The position numbers were made by a program, and so were the translations under genes. Of a DNA stretch of 64,000 nt, positions 15,854 to 24,850 are shown in pieces. Position 1 is the first letter of the stretch. Each line of letters starts with the position of its first letter. The notes beneath the pieces are model-generated. The model was not told the DNA's origin, searched no databases, and saw only the letters and a list, made by a program, of their open reading frames with translations. The DNA comes from Pseudomonas sp. UBA1879 (GTDB taxonomy: Bacteria > Pseudomonadota > Gammaproteobacteria > Pseudomonadales > Pseudomonadaceae). Location: the NCBI RefSeq assembly GCF_002338065.1, contig NZ_DDHJ01000015.1, positions 124,001-188,000 of the forward strand, given 5' to 3'.

Positions 15854-17884
15854 TCACCCCTCAATCATCTCCCTGACCTTCGCGGTCAATTGATCGAACG
15901 CGAACGGCTTGGTGATCATCTGCATGCCTTCTTCAAGAAACCCGGCGCGGGTGCCGGCGTTTTCCGCGTAGCCGGTGATGAACAACACTCGCAGCTCAGG
16001 GCGTAACTGGCGGCCGATGTCCGCCAGTTGTCGTCCATTCATCCCCGGCAGGCCAACGTCGCTGATCAACAGATCGATTCGCTGCCCGGATTCGAGGATC
16101 GGCACCGCGCCGAGCGCGTCTCCGGCCTCCAAGTATCGATAGCCCAATTCGCTCAACACCTGGCTGACCAGCGCCCGCACTGCCGGGTCGTCTTCTACGA
16201 TCAGGATCGTCTCGCCCTCGCGGGCTTCCACGGCCTTGTGATGGGCGGGGAAGTCCTCCGCGTCCTTGTGGCCATGGAAACGCGGCAGAAACAGCTGCAC
16301 CGTGGTGCCGTGGCCTACCTGACTGTCAATGGAGACGTGGCCGCGAGATTGCTTGGCGAAGCCATAGATCATCGACAACCCGAGCCCTGTGCCCTGGCCG
16401 ATGGGTTTGGTGGTGAAGAACGGGTCGAACGCGCGGCTGATCACGCTTTCCGGCATGCCCGAACCCGTGTCGGTGACGCTGAGGACCACATAATCACCGG
16501 GCAGCAGGTTTTCGTAGGCGTTGGTGAATGAGCGGTCGAGGGTACGGTTAAAGGTTTCGATCATCAGCATGCCGCCATTCGGCATGGCGTCACGGGCGTT
16601 CAGCACCAGGTTGAGCAGGGCGCTTTCGAGCTGGTTGGGGTCTGCTTCCGCGGTCCACAGTTCGGGCTCCAGGCACATGTCCAGGCGCACGCTTTCGTTG
16701 ACACTGCGGTGCAGCAATTCGCCCATGGAATTGACCAGCGCATTCATTTCCACTGGCTTGGAGTCCAGCGACTGGCGTCGGGAAAACGCCAGCAGACGAT
16801 GGGTCAGGGCGGCCGCGCGGTTGGCGGATGTCACGCCCAGGTCGATCAGCCCGTCGAGGTCTTCGGTCCGGCCCTTGGCGATGCGGCGCCTGAGCAATTC
16901 CAGGCTGCCGATGATGCCGGTAAGCATGTTGTTGAAGTCATGAGCGATGCCGCCTGTGAGTTGCCCCACGGCTTCCATTTTCTGCGACTGACGCAGCACT
17001 TCTTCATTCTGCCGCAGCTGTGAGGTGCGCTCTTCGACTTGCTGCTCAAGGGTTTCATTGAGTCGACGCAACTGTTGCTCGGCCTGCTTGCGTTCGGTGA
17101 TGTCCGAAGTCACGCCGGCCAGCAGGCTGACCCGGCCATTGCGTGCACGCAGGGCTCGGGCACGCACGTCGACCCAGTGCAGCGAGCCATCGGGCCACAG
17201 GTTGCGAAACTCGATGATGAAGTCGTCGCCGGAGTCGAGACTGCGCTGTAACGCTGACTGCATGCGCGGTTGGTCGGCGGCGTACACCGATTCCAGCCAC
17301 TCGTGGTAGGTGAAAGGTGCGTGTTCGTCGCGCCCGAAGTGCACTTTGCTGATGCCCGAACAGTCCAGTTCGAGGAATTCGACCTCAAGCTGCCACGAAC
17401 CTAAACGCCCCGCTTTGAGTGCGTGCTGCAAGCGCTGTTCGCTTTCCAGCAGGTCTTCCAAGCGGCTGCGGGCCTCGTACTGCCGACGGCGGCCGCGCAC
17501 CGCGGTGGTGACCAGGCTGACCAACGTCGCCGGATGAAAAGGCCGTTCCAGGAACGTGACGTTGCCGAGCAACTTGCCGAGGCGGGAAGAGGGGTTCTGC
17601 TCCGGGCCGCCGTGGTGGGTCAGTAGCACGATAGGCAGATCAGACCAGGCCGCTTGATGGCTCAACAGGCTCAGCAACGGGTTCAGGTCGATACCGTGCA
17701 GGGCTTCGTCGGCAACGATGGCCAGGCCTGCACCGGAAATCAGCTCTTTGCACAGACCTTCCAGGTCATGGGTGATGAGCGCCGGGAACCCTGCTTCCTG
17801 CAGGATTCTCAAGGCGATCTGACTGTCCCGGCCATGGGGGGCCAGGATGATGGCGCGTTCCGACAGTTGTCCCGGTGTACTCAC
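15854..17884 (-). CDS. Hybrid sensor kinase: receiver-like–PAS–HisKA–HATPase–receiver
   Basis: A 676-residue soluble kinase. Residues 1–130 look like a receiver fold but lack a clear acceptor Asp. A PAS/PAC domain follows (about 150–265, ending GVTSDITERKQAE), then a coiled coil and HisKA with His315 (GGIAHDFNNML). The HATPase domain has NLVLNARDAMPNGG and GQGTGLGLSMIYGFA. The C-terminal receiver has acceptor Asp609 (LLISDVGLPGMNG). The GTG start at 17884 overlaps the stop of the KaiC-like gene by 4 nt (GTGA), so the two are coupled. The intact C-terminal receiver could pass phosphate on or control the kinase; the output is unknown. Confidence 0.92.
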   Translation of the reverse strand: MSTPGQLSERAIILAPHGRDSQIALRILQEAGFPALITHDLEGLCKELISGAGLAIVADEALHGIDLNPLLSLLSHQAAWSDLPIVLLTHHGGPEQNPSSRLGKLLGNVTFLERPFHPATLVSLVTTAVRGRRRQYEARSRLEDLLESEQRLQHALKAGRLGSWQLEVEFLELDCSGISKVHFGRDEHAPFTYHEWLESVYAADQPRMQSALQRSLDSGDDFIIEFRNLWPDGSLHWVDVRARALRARNGRVSLLAGVTSDITERKQAEQQLRRLNETLEQQVEERTSQLRQNEEVLRQSQKMEAVGQLTGGIAHDFNNMLTGIIGSLELLRRRIAKGRTEDLDGLIDLGVTSANRAAALTHRLLAFSRRQSLDSKPVEMNALVNSMGELLHRSVNESVRLDMCLEPELWTAEADPNQLESALLNLVLNARDAMPNGGMLMIETFNRTLDRSFTNAYENLLPGDYVVLSVTDTGSGMPESVISRAFDPFFTTKPIGQGTGLGLSMIYGFAKQSRGHVSIDSQVGHGTTVQLFLPRFHGHKDAEDFPAHHKAVEAREGETILIVEDDPAVRALVSQVLSELGYRYLEAGDALGAVPILESGQRIDLLISDVGLPGMNGRQLADIGRQLRPELRVLFITGYAENAGTRAGFLEEGMQMITKPFAFDQLTAKVREMIEG

Positions 17885-19365
17885 ACGTCCTCGTCCCGTA
17901 ACAGCGGATTGCTCTCGCCATAATAATGAGGCACCCCACGCAAGACGCCTTGAAAGGCTTCCAGCGGCGCGCCGATGGTCATGCCGGAGCCGCCGATGCG
18001 GTATTCGCGGATGGTCGACTCATGGGTACCCGTGCGTTTCTTGATGATGGAGATCGCGCGACGGACTTTGCCTAGCGCTTCGAAATAACGCAACAGGATC
18101 ACCGTGTCGGCGAGATAAGTGATGTCCACCGGCGTGCGCATGTCACCGACCAGGCCGTGTTGCGCAACCGTCATGAACGTTGAGGCGCCTTGGCGATTGA
18201 GGTACAGCAGCAACTCATGCATGTGCAGCACCAGCGCATTTTCCTCTGGCATTGCCGCCTGATAGCCGTTCAGGCTGTCGATGATCACGGTGCGAATGCC
18301 TTTCTCGTCGACGCAGCGGCGCACACGGTGAGAAAACTCGCCCGGTGACAGCTCGGCCGCGTCCACCTGTTCGATCGTCAGGTTGCCGGTGTCCTGCAGT
18401 GCTTGCAGATCGATGCCGACTTTTTTCATGCGCTCGAACAGCAGCCGCAGCTCTTCGTCGAAGATGAACAGCCCGACTTTCTCGCCACGAGCCACGGCAG
18501 CCGCGGCGAACACCAGGGCGATTAGCGATTTGCCGGTGCCGGCAGGGCCGAGAACCAGCGTGCTGGACCCGCTGTCGATGCCGCCGCCGAGCAGTGCATC
18601 GAGCTCGGGGATATCGCTGCTCAGCGGAATGCTCTGGTAGCCGTTCCGGTGTTCGGCTGCGACCAGGCGCGGAAAAACATGAATGCCGTCTTCCAGAATG
18701 TTGAAGTCGTGATAGCCGCCACGGTATTTCTGGCCCCTGTATTTGACTACCCGCAGCCGCCGACGCTCGGCGCCGTAGGAGGGAGTCAATTCCTCAAGAC
18801 GAATGACGCCGTGGGCGACACTGTGGACGGTTTTGTCCAGCGCCTCAGTGGTGAGGTCGTCCAGCAGGATGACCGTCGCGTCGTAACGCGCGAAATAATG
18901 CTTGATCGCCAGAATCTGCCGACGGTAGCGCAACGAGCTTTGCGCCAGCAGGCGGATTTCAGACAGGCTGTCGATGACCACCCTTGAGGGGCGGACACGC
19001 TCGACCACTTCGAAAATCTGTTTGGTAGCTTCGCCCAGCTCAAGGTCCGACGAGTACAACAGGCTTTGCTGATGCTCGGCGTTGAGCAGGTCTTCTGGCG
19101 GGGTCAATTCGAATACATCGATCTGCTCGCTCAATTCCCAGCCGTGGGAGCGGGCGCCATCGCGCAATTCGCGCTCCGTCTCGGACAGCGTGATGTACAG
19201 ACAGCGTTCACCTGCTGCAGCCCCTGCCAACAGGAATTGCAAGGCCACGGTGGTCTTGCCGGTTCCGGGTTCTCCCTCAAGAAGAAACACATGACTGCGT
19301 GAAAGACCTCCTGCAAGGATGTCGTCCAGGCCCACGATGCCGGTTGCCGCTTTTGATGTAGTCAA
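17881..19365 (-). CDS. KaiC-like double-domain ATPase
   Basis: A 494-residue protein with two RecA/KaiC ATPase domains. The first has Walker A GEPGTGKTT at residues 31–39 and a Walker B region RVVIDSLSEI. The second has GPAGTGKSL and TVIIDSLNGYQ. This is the KaiC architecture, but no kaiA or kaiB gene is nearby, so a circadian oscillator is not implied. KaiC homologues outside cyanobacteria have been linked to stress responses and signalling. It is transcribed first and overlaps the downstream hybrid kinase by 4 nt, which argues that ATPase and kinase act together. The 297-nt gap upstream of it shows no clear gene. Confidence 0.93.
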   Translation of the reverse strand: MTTSKAATGIVGLDDILAGGLSRSHVFLLEGEPGTGKTTVALQFLLAGAAAGERCLYITLSETERELRDGARSHGWELSEQIDVFELTPPEDLLNAEHQQSLLYSSDLELGEATKQIFEVVERVRPSRVVIDSLSEIRLLAQSSLRYRRQILAIKHYFARYDATVILLDDLTTEALDKTVHSVAHGVIRLEELTPSYGAERRRLRVVKYRGQKYRGGYHDFNILEDGIHVFPRLVAAEHRNGYQSIPLSSDIPELDALLGGGIDSGSSTLVLGPAGTGKSLIALVFAAAAVARGEKVGLFIFDEELRLLFERMKKVGIDLQALQDTGNLTIEQVDAAELSPGEFSHRVRRCVDEKGIRTVIIDSLNGYQAAMPEENALVLHMHELLLYLNRQGASTFMTVAQHGLVGDMRTPVDITYLADTVILLRYFEALGKVRRAISIIKKRTGTHESTIREYRIGGSGMTIGAPLEAFQGVLRGVPHYYGESNPLLRDEDV

Positions 19366-19662
19366 GAATCGCCCTCTTGCGACCTGAAAAAAATGTGGGC
19401 GTCAATCGTGGATCGATCGCCCCGGGCACGCGCAAACACGGCAAATGCAGTGTTCAAGTGCTCTGTCTCTGGACCATGGGTGTACTAGGCGGTTCACTTT
19501 TTCTCGGTGGCAGGATGATAGCGCCGGGCGGTTTTCGCGTCTGCCCCGCCACTCCCCGAGTCCGGCAAATGGCGCAACCGTGGCCTGCGACGCCCGGATC
19601 GCCTTGATATAGTCCGGCCTCTGGAGTTTTCAACCATCGTAGGCCATTCAAGGATCATCGCC

Positions 19663-20475
19663 GTGTCCGACTACAGCGCTTTCAACGTCGAACTGACCGA
19701 GCACATTGCCCACGTGCAAATCAATCGCCCCGAAAAGATCAATGCCATGAACGCGGCATTCTGGCGCGAAATCATCGAGATTTTTCAGTGGATCGAAGAC
19801 ACCGACGATGTGCGCGTGGTGGTCCTCAGCGGGGCGGGCAAGCATTTTTCGTCGGGGATCGACTTGATGATGCTGGCCTCGGTGGCCAACGAATTGGGCA
19901 AGGATGTAGGGCGTAACGCTCGCCTTTTGCGGCGCAAGATTCTGCAGATGCAAGAATCCTTCAGCGTGGTGGACCGTTGCAGCAAGCCAGTGTTGGCGGC
20001 GGTTCAAGGCTATTGTATCGGTGGCGCCATCGACCTGATCAGCGCCTGTGACATGCGTTATGCGGCGGACGACGCGCTGTTTTCCATTCGCGAGATCGAC
20101 ATGGGCATGGCCGCTGATGTCGGCACCCTGCAACGCCTGCCTCGGCTGATCGGCGACGGCATGATGCGGGAAATGGCCTACACCGGTCGCAACGTCAAGG
20201 CTGACGAAGCCCTGCGCATCGGGCTGGTCAATCGAACCTTCACGGATCAGGCGCAACTGTTGGAAGGCGTGTTCGGCATCGCCCGCGACATCGCCGGAAA
20301 ATCACCCATCGCCATCAGCGGCAGCAAGCGCATGATTGGCTACATGCGCGATCACAGCGTCGACGACGGCCTGGAATACGTTGCCACCTGGAACGCTGCC
20401 ATGTTGCAATCGGCAGACCTGAAGCTGGCAATGGCCGCCCACCTGGGCAAGCAGAAGCCGGTTTTCGACAATTGA
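19663..20475 (+). CDS. Crotonase-family isomerase, probably delta3,5-delta2,4-dienoyl-CoA isomerase
   Basis: A 270-residue crotonase. The oxyanion-hole segments read GAGKHFSSGIDLMML and AAVQGYCIGGAIDLISACDMRYA. The downstream EIDMGMAADVGTLQRLPR region carries the acidic residues that in ECH1-type dienoyl-CoA isomerases shift double bonds in polyunsaturated acyl-CoA. The frame opens at GTG 19663, next to a clear N-terminus (SDYSAFNVELTEHIAHVQINRPEKIN). It would act in beta-oxidation of unsaturated fatty acids in the cytoplasm. An ordinary enoyl-CoA hydratase is less likely from the acidic-residue pattern. Confidence 0.85.
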   Translation: MSDYSAFNVELTEHIAHVQINRPEKINAMNAAFWREIIEIFQWIEDTDDVRVVVLSGAGKHFSSGIDLMMLASVANELGKDVGRNARLLRRKILQMQESFSVVDRCSKPVLAAVQGYCIGGAIDLISACDMRYAADDALFSIREIDMGMAADVGTLQRLPRLIGDGMMREMAYTGRNVKADEALRIGLVNRTFTDQAQLLEGVFGIARDIAGKSPIAISGSKRMIGYMRDHSVDDGLEYVATWNAAMLQSADLKLAMAAHLGKQKPVFDN

Positions 20476-20576
20476 CCGTGATTATCAACCGGCAGGCACC
20501 GGGCGCTTCCGGGCTCTGACTCCTTGAGGGTGTCGGGCCGGGAGTGGCGTCGGTCGCGGCCCAGAGGAGTGTTTTC

Positions 20577-21431
20577 ATGACGCGCCCCAGGCGTTGGACC
20601 ACCGCAGTGCTCGATACGCAGGCTGTGGGCGGGTGGGCTGTGGTCCACAGTGATCAGGGCTTTTTGCTGGACAGCAACGGCGCACTGTTTCCCCGCCAAT
20701 GGTTGAAGGGACAGGACCTTCCGCTGATCAGCGAACACGGTATCGGCCACTTCGATGGCGAGCCGGTCTACGTTTACGTGCTTGAACACCCGGTTGAGTT
20801 GGAAGGCACGCGTTGGCAGACGCTGCGCCAATTCATGCTGGGCGACGATGCCGAGCTGTTTCAGGTGCTGGGCTACGCGGCGCAGATCAGCACCTGGGCC
20901 AAGGAGCATCGCTTTTGCGGCAATTGCGGCAGCCCGAATGTGCAGATTCCAGGCGAACGTGCGATGCACTGCACCCGTTGCGACCTGCGCGCCTATCCGC
21001 GCATCTCGCCCAGCATGATCGTGCTGATCACCCGTGGCGATGAGGTCCTGCTGGCGCGCTCGCCGCGCTTCGTGACCGGCGTCTACAGCACGCTGGCAGG
21101 GTTTGCCGAACCGGGGGAGTCTGCCGAGGACTGCGTGCGTCGGGAAGTCATGGAAGAAGTGCAGATCAAGGTCAAGAACATCGAGTACAAGGGCAGCCAG
21201 TGCTGGCCGTTCCCGCACTCGATGATGCTGGGCTTTCACGCTGAATACGACAGCGGTGACATCGTGCCCCAGGCCGACGAGATCGAAGACGCGCAGTGGT
21301 TCAGCATCCACGACATGCCGCCGTTGCCGGCCAGTCGCTCCATCGCGCGTTATCTGATCGACCTCTACCTGGCCAAACGGCTGGGCTTAGTGGAACCAGT
21401 GCTGCCAGGCCAGGCGGACAGTCAGTCCTAA
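20577..21431 (+). CDS. nudC: NAD(H) pyrophosphatase / RNA decapping hydrolase NudC
   Basis: A 284-residue Nudix enzyme that splits NADH to NMNH and AMP and, in E. coli, removes NAD caps from RNA. A zinc ribbon CGNCGSPNVQ…CTRC is followed by YPRISPSMIVLI and the Nudix box GFAEPGES…REVMEEV. The NudC signature that is usually SQPWPFP reads SQCWPFPHS here, a Pro-to-Cys change. The ATG at 20577 has AGAGGAG upstream. Its 3' end overlaps the convergent TauE-like gene by 45 nt. Confidence 0.93.
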   Translation: MTRPRRWTTAVLDTQAVGGWAVVHSDQGFLLDSNGALFPRQWLKGQDLPLISEHGIGHFDGEPVYVYVLEHPVELEGTRWQTLRQFMLGDDAELFQVLGYAAQISTWAKEHRFCGNCGSPNVQIPGERAMHCTRCDLRAYPRISPSMIVLITRGDEVLLARSPRFVTGVYSTLAGFAEPGESAEDCVRREVMEEVQIKVKNIEYKGSQCWPFPHSMMLGFHAEYDSGDIVPQADEIEDAQWFSIHDMPPLPASRSIARYLIDLYLAKRLGLVEPVLPGQADSQS

Positions 21432-22160
21432 CACAACGGTGATGAAGACAGGGCGGATGAATTTGGCGCCGCCCTGAATCGCCGTCCTCGCCCCCAGAAA
21501 CGCCCCCACCATCAGCGCAGAGCCCATCACCAGACCGATGGCCCAGTCCACCGAGCCGTTCAGGGCGAAGATGCTCAACGCCGCCGCGTTGCTGACGAAG
21601 TTCATGCTGCGCGCCACGCCACTGGCCTTCACCAGGTCAACCGGGTACATCAGCAGCGTGCTGACCGTCCAGAACGCACCCGTGCCGGGACCGGCAACGC
21701 CGTCGTAGAAGCCCAGCCCCAGACCCTGAGGAAGCTGCCACTTGGTTTTGATCGGTGCATCGCTGTCCAGCGGTGCCTTGGGCGTGCCGCCAAACAGCAG
21801 GTACAGGCCGCAGCCGAAGACGATCACAGGCAGCATCTGGTTCAACAGCTCGGCGGGCAGAAAATGGGCAATCACGGCGCCCACCCACGCACCGATGGCG
21901 GTGCCGATCAGGGCGCGGGTCCACTGTTTCGGGTGAAACAGCTTGCGACGATAAAAGGTAAAGCCGGCGGTGGCAGACCCGAACGTCGAGCTGAGCTTGT
22001 TGGTGCCCAGCACCAGATGCGGCGGCAGGCCGGCGGTTAGCAGAGCGGGGGTGGTCAACAAGCCGCCACCCCCGGCAATGGCATCGATGAAACCGGCCAC
22101 GAAGGCGACGAGGGCAAGCACCACGAGCGTGGTGAGGTCTACGGACAGTTCGAACGACAT
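21387..22160 (-). CDS. TauE/SafE (TSUP) family membrane exporter
   Basis: A 257-residue inner-membrane protein with about seven to eight hydrophobic segments. The first contains VALVAFVAGFIDAIAGGGGLLTTPALL, a hallmark of TSUP sulfite/organosulfonate carriers. The second half has the repeated motif in DGVAGPGTGAFWTVSTLL. The ATG at 22160 is taken as start; a TTG two codons earlier is in frame. The substrate is unknown; the family moves sulfite, sulfoacetate and similar anions. It ends inside the last 45 nt of nudC on the other strand. Confidence 0.88.
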   Translation of the reverse strand: MSFELSVDLTTLVVLALVAFVAGFIDAIAGGGGLLTTPALLTAGLPPHLVLGTNKLSSTFGSATAGFTFYRRKLFHPKQWTRALIGTAIGAWVGAVIAHFLPAELLNQMLPVIVFGCGLYLLFGGTPKAPLDSDAPIKTKWQLPQGLGLGFYDGVAGPGTGAFWTVSTLLMYPVDLVKASGVARSMNFVSNAAALSIFALNGSVDWAIGLVMGSALMVGAFLGARTAIQGGAKFIRPVFITVVLGLTVRLAWQHWFH

Positions 22161-22484
22161 GGGCAAGGCTTACTGGGCAGGCAGGCAGAATGGCTGCCCG
22201 GAAGCGCGGCATTCTACCGGTAAGCCAGGCCCCGGTGGAGGGCGAATCCGTTTTTTACGGCACAAATAGCGGATCTGAAACCCGGCCGTGTGGCAGCGGG
22301 CTGGCTGGCCTGCCGTCTTCCGGAACTGGCGGTAAACCCTGTCGATGCGGAGTATCAGGGGTACCGCGTCCACCGGGTCTGCGATGGCTTCGGTCATACG
22401 TAACCCGGAGCGATCGGGGGCGAACCAACGGCTACGGCCTGGGCCCAGAATCAAAAACGGTTCGCATCACCCGAGCCTGTATCG
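22161..22484. other. Intergenic region, no gene recognised
   Basis: A 324-nt gap upstream of the TauE-like gene and downstream of the Gfo/Idh gene. I see no convincing reading frame, hairpin with T-tract or repeat. It presumably contains the promoter of the TauE-like gene. Confidence 0.5.
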
Positions 22485-23624
22485 TCAACTATCTGAAACC
22501 TTCACCCAGCGCATCTCCTTCGCCGCCACCCGAATCGCCGTCGCCAGCCGCTCCACCTCCAGTGCTTCCGCAAAGTCCGGTCCTTCACTGCTGTTACCCG
22601 CGAGTGCCTGAATCAGCGCATGCACTTCCAGCGTCTTCAATTCGTTGTACCCCAGCTGATGCCCCGGCGCCGGGCAGAACGCGGCGTACTCCGGTTGTGC
22701 AGGGCCAGCCAGAATGCGCTGAAACCCATCGCGGCCCGGCGCCCCGGAGCGGTAAAGGCGAAGTTCATTCAGCCGTTCCTGATCGAATGCCAGCGTGCCC
22801 AACGTCCCGCTGATCTCGAAGCTCAAGTGGTTCTTGTAGCCGTGCTTCAACCAACTCGTCCCAAAGGTGCCCCGTGCGCCATTGGCGAAGCGCAGCAGGG
22901 CGTAGGTGTGGTCGTCGACGGCTATCGGGCGGTGCGCCTGACTGCCCTGCGTCGCGGGCCGTTGCGCATGAACGGTCTGCGAATCCGCGCACACTGCGTC
23001 GACATCGCCCATCAGGTAGCGCGCCATGGCCAGCAAATGGCTGCCGAGGTCCGCCAGCGCGCCCCCGGCATGGGCCTGCTCGCAGCGCCACGACCATGGC
23101 TGCTGCGGATTGCCCATGAAGTCTTCACTGAACTCGCCCTGGAAACTGACGATCTGCCCCAACTCGCCGCTTTGAATCATCTCGCGGGCCAGGCCGATCA
23201 ACGGGTTGTGTTGGTAGTTGTAGCCCACCCGAGTGACGACTCCGGCGCTTTGCGCAGCGCTGTGCATCTCGCGGGCCTGCTCCAGACTGACAGCCAGCGG
23301 CTTCTCGCAGTACACCGCTTTACCGGCTTCGAGGGCGGCCATGGCCATGGGGAAGTGCAAGTGATTGGGGGTGGTGATCGCCACCAGGTTCACGGCGGGA
23401 TCGCTGATCAGTTGCTGCCAGTCGGCATAGCTGCGGTCGAACCCCCACGACGTTGCGCAGCGCGCGGCGCGAGCGGGATCGGCATCGGCCAACGCCAGCA
23501 GTTTGAGGTTGACCGGCAGGTCGAACGTGGTGCGGGCATTGTGAAAGGCCAAGGCATGTGACCGGCCCATGAAGCCTGTACCGATCAGGCCCACGCCCAG
23601 GTCTGGAAGCGACGATTCGCGCAT
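22485..23624 (-). CDS. Gfo/Idh/MocA-family NAD(P)-dependent oxidoreductase
   Basis: A 379-residue protein with an N-terminal Rossmann domain (GVGLIGTGFMGRSHALAF, about 10–28) and the family EKP motif in YCEKPLAVSLEQA (about 110). The C-terminal alpha/beta dimer domain follows, containing DLGSHLLAMARYL with its conserved Asp and His. Members oxidise sugars, inositols or related polyols. No transporter or kinase for such a compound is adjacent, so the substrate cannot be inferred. Upstream lies a repeat-rich gap. Confidence 0.88.
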   Translation of the reverse strand: MRESSLPDLGVGLIGTGFMGRSHALAFHNARTTFDLPVNLKLLALADADPARAARCATSWGFDRSYADWQQLISDPAVNLVAITTPNHLHFPMAMAALEAGKAVYCEKPLAVSLEQAREMHSAAQSAGVVTRVGYNYQHNPLIGLAREMIQSGELGQIVSFQGEFSEDFMGNPQQPWSWRCEQAHAGGALADLGSHLLAMARYLMGDVDAVCADSQTVHAQRPATQGSQAHRPIAVDDHTYALLRFANGARGTFGTSWLKHGYKNHLSFEISGTLGTLAFDQERLNELRLYRSGAPGRDGFQRILAGPAQPEYAAFCPAPGHQLGYNELKTLEVHALIQALAGNSSEGPDFAEALEVERLATAIRVAAKEMRWVKVSDS

Positions 23625-23730
23625 GACAGCGTCCTTGAAGGAGGAGTGTTATGCGGAAAAGGTATTCGCTACAGAGAGTTGATGGAATCTTTATTCCATC
23701 AAATGGGCCTCAGATTCGCCTCAGTTCGGC

Positions 23731-23946
23731 GTGTCAGACGATGCATCGCCACCCGGACCATCGCGTCGCTGCCGTCGTGCCTCCGGCGTCTCCTACAGGA
23801 TCGGCGGCGTGGCGAAATTTCAGACTCGGCACTGAATCTGTAGGAGCAGCCGGAGGCACGACGGCCGCGATGGCGGAGTGTCAGATAACACGTCATCGAC
23901 TGACCCGACGCCATCGCTGCCGTCGTTCTTCCGGTGTCTCCTCCAG
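23731..23946. repeat. BIME-like palindromes, second locus with 148-bp period
   Basis: The 419-nt gap upstream of the Gfo/Idh gene carries the same family as at 15.4 kb. Right arms GCCGTCGTGCCTCCGGCG at 23771 and the related arm at 23919 are 148 nt apart. A left arm GTAGGAGCAGCCGG begins at 23839. One full unit spans 23839–23945, and a right half-unit lies before it. Confidence 0.82.
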
Positions 23947-24043
23947 GGTGGCTCGCTGGCGAATGGGGTGTGTCCGCCGGCTTTGACGTTTCCGGCACGC
24001 CGCTTTCGCTAGCAAGGTAGCTCCCGCAAGCGGCACCAGCTAT

Positions 24044-24811
24044 TCAGGACAAAAACCCGCCATCCACATTCAATGCCACGCCTGTGGTGTAGCTCGATGC
24101 GTCACTTGCCAAGTAGAGGACCGTGCCAGCCATCTCACTCGGTGCGGCCACGCGTTTGAGGGGGATCTGCGCCAGCGCGGTGTTGAGGATCTTTTCGTTG
24201 CTCACCAGCGCCGAGGCGAATTTGGTGTCGGTCAAACCCGGCAGCAGCGCGTTGCAGCGGATGCCGAACTGCGCGCATTCCTTGGCGAAGACCTTGGTCA
24301 TGTTGATCACGGCGGCTTTGGTCACCGAATAGATGCCCTGAAACACGCCAGGCGAGACGCCGTTGATTGACGCCACATTGATGATGCTGCCGCCACCGTG
24401 TTCGCGCATCAGCTTGCCCGCTTCCACGGACATGAAGAAATACCCGCGAATGTTGACGTCAACGGTCTTTTGAAACGCGCCAAGGTCAGTGTCCAGCACG
24501 TTGCAGAATTGCGGGTTGGTCGCCGCGTTGTTGACCAAAATGTCGAGGCGCCCGAACTCTTCGCGGATACGGGCGAAGACGCCGCTGATCTGTTCCATTT
24601 CGCCGATATGGCAGGCGATGGCTGTGGCTTTGCCGCCGTCGGCGATGATTGCGTCGGCCACATGCTGGCAGCCGTCCAGCTTACGACTGGAGACGATGAC
24701 GTGGGCACCTTGCTGGGCCAGCAGCTTGGCAATGGCTTCACCGATACCACGGCTGGCGCCGGACACGAAGGCGATCTTGCCGTCGAGGTCAAACAGTTGG
24801 GTCTTGGACAT
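24044..24811 (-). CDS. Short-chain dehydrogenase/reductase
   Basis: A 255-residue classical SDR. The cofactor motif is SGASRGIGEAIA (about 16–27), NNAAT marks the fold, and the catalytic Ser, Tyr and Lys lie in NVASINGVSPGVFQGIYSVTKAA. The C-terminus has the usual DASSYTTGVALNVDGGFLS. It is last in a minus-strand series after the APH-like gene (39-nt gap). With SCP2 and APH neighbours it may act on acyl-CoA or steroid-like compounds, but the substrate is not shown. Confidence 0.88.
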   Translation of the reverse strand: MSKTQLFDLDGKIAFVSGASRGIGEAIAKLLAQQGAHVIVSSRKLDGCQHVADAIIADGGKATAIACHIGEMEQISGVFARIREEFGRLDILVNNAATNPQFCNVLDTDLGAFQKTVDVNIRGYFFMSVEAGKLMREHGGGSIINVASINGVSPGVFQGIYSVTKAAVINMTKVFAKECAQFGIRCNALLPGLTDTKFASALVSNEKILNTALAQIPLKRVAAPSEMAGTVLYLASDASSYTTGVALNVDGGFLS

Positions 24812-24850
24812 GTTGTCTTCCTTATCTTGTCACAAAAGGGCGGAGCGCTT

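Noticed and set aside
15306..15876. Several 60–130-codon frames with repeated peptides on both strands
   Set aside because: The peptide repeats follow the 148-bp DNA repeat and occur in several frames; no ribosome site or family match.
17881..19365. A circadian clock operon
   Set aside because: Only a KaiC-like gene is present; no kaiA or kaiB is nearby, so a clock is not supported.
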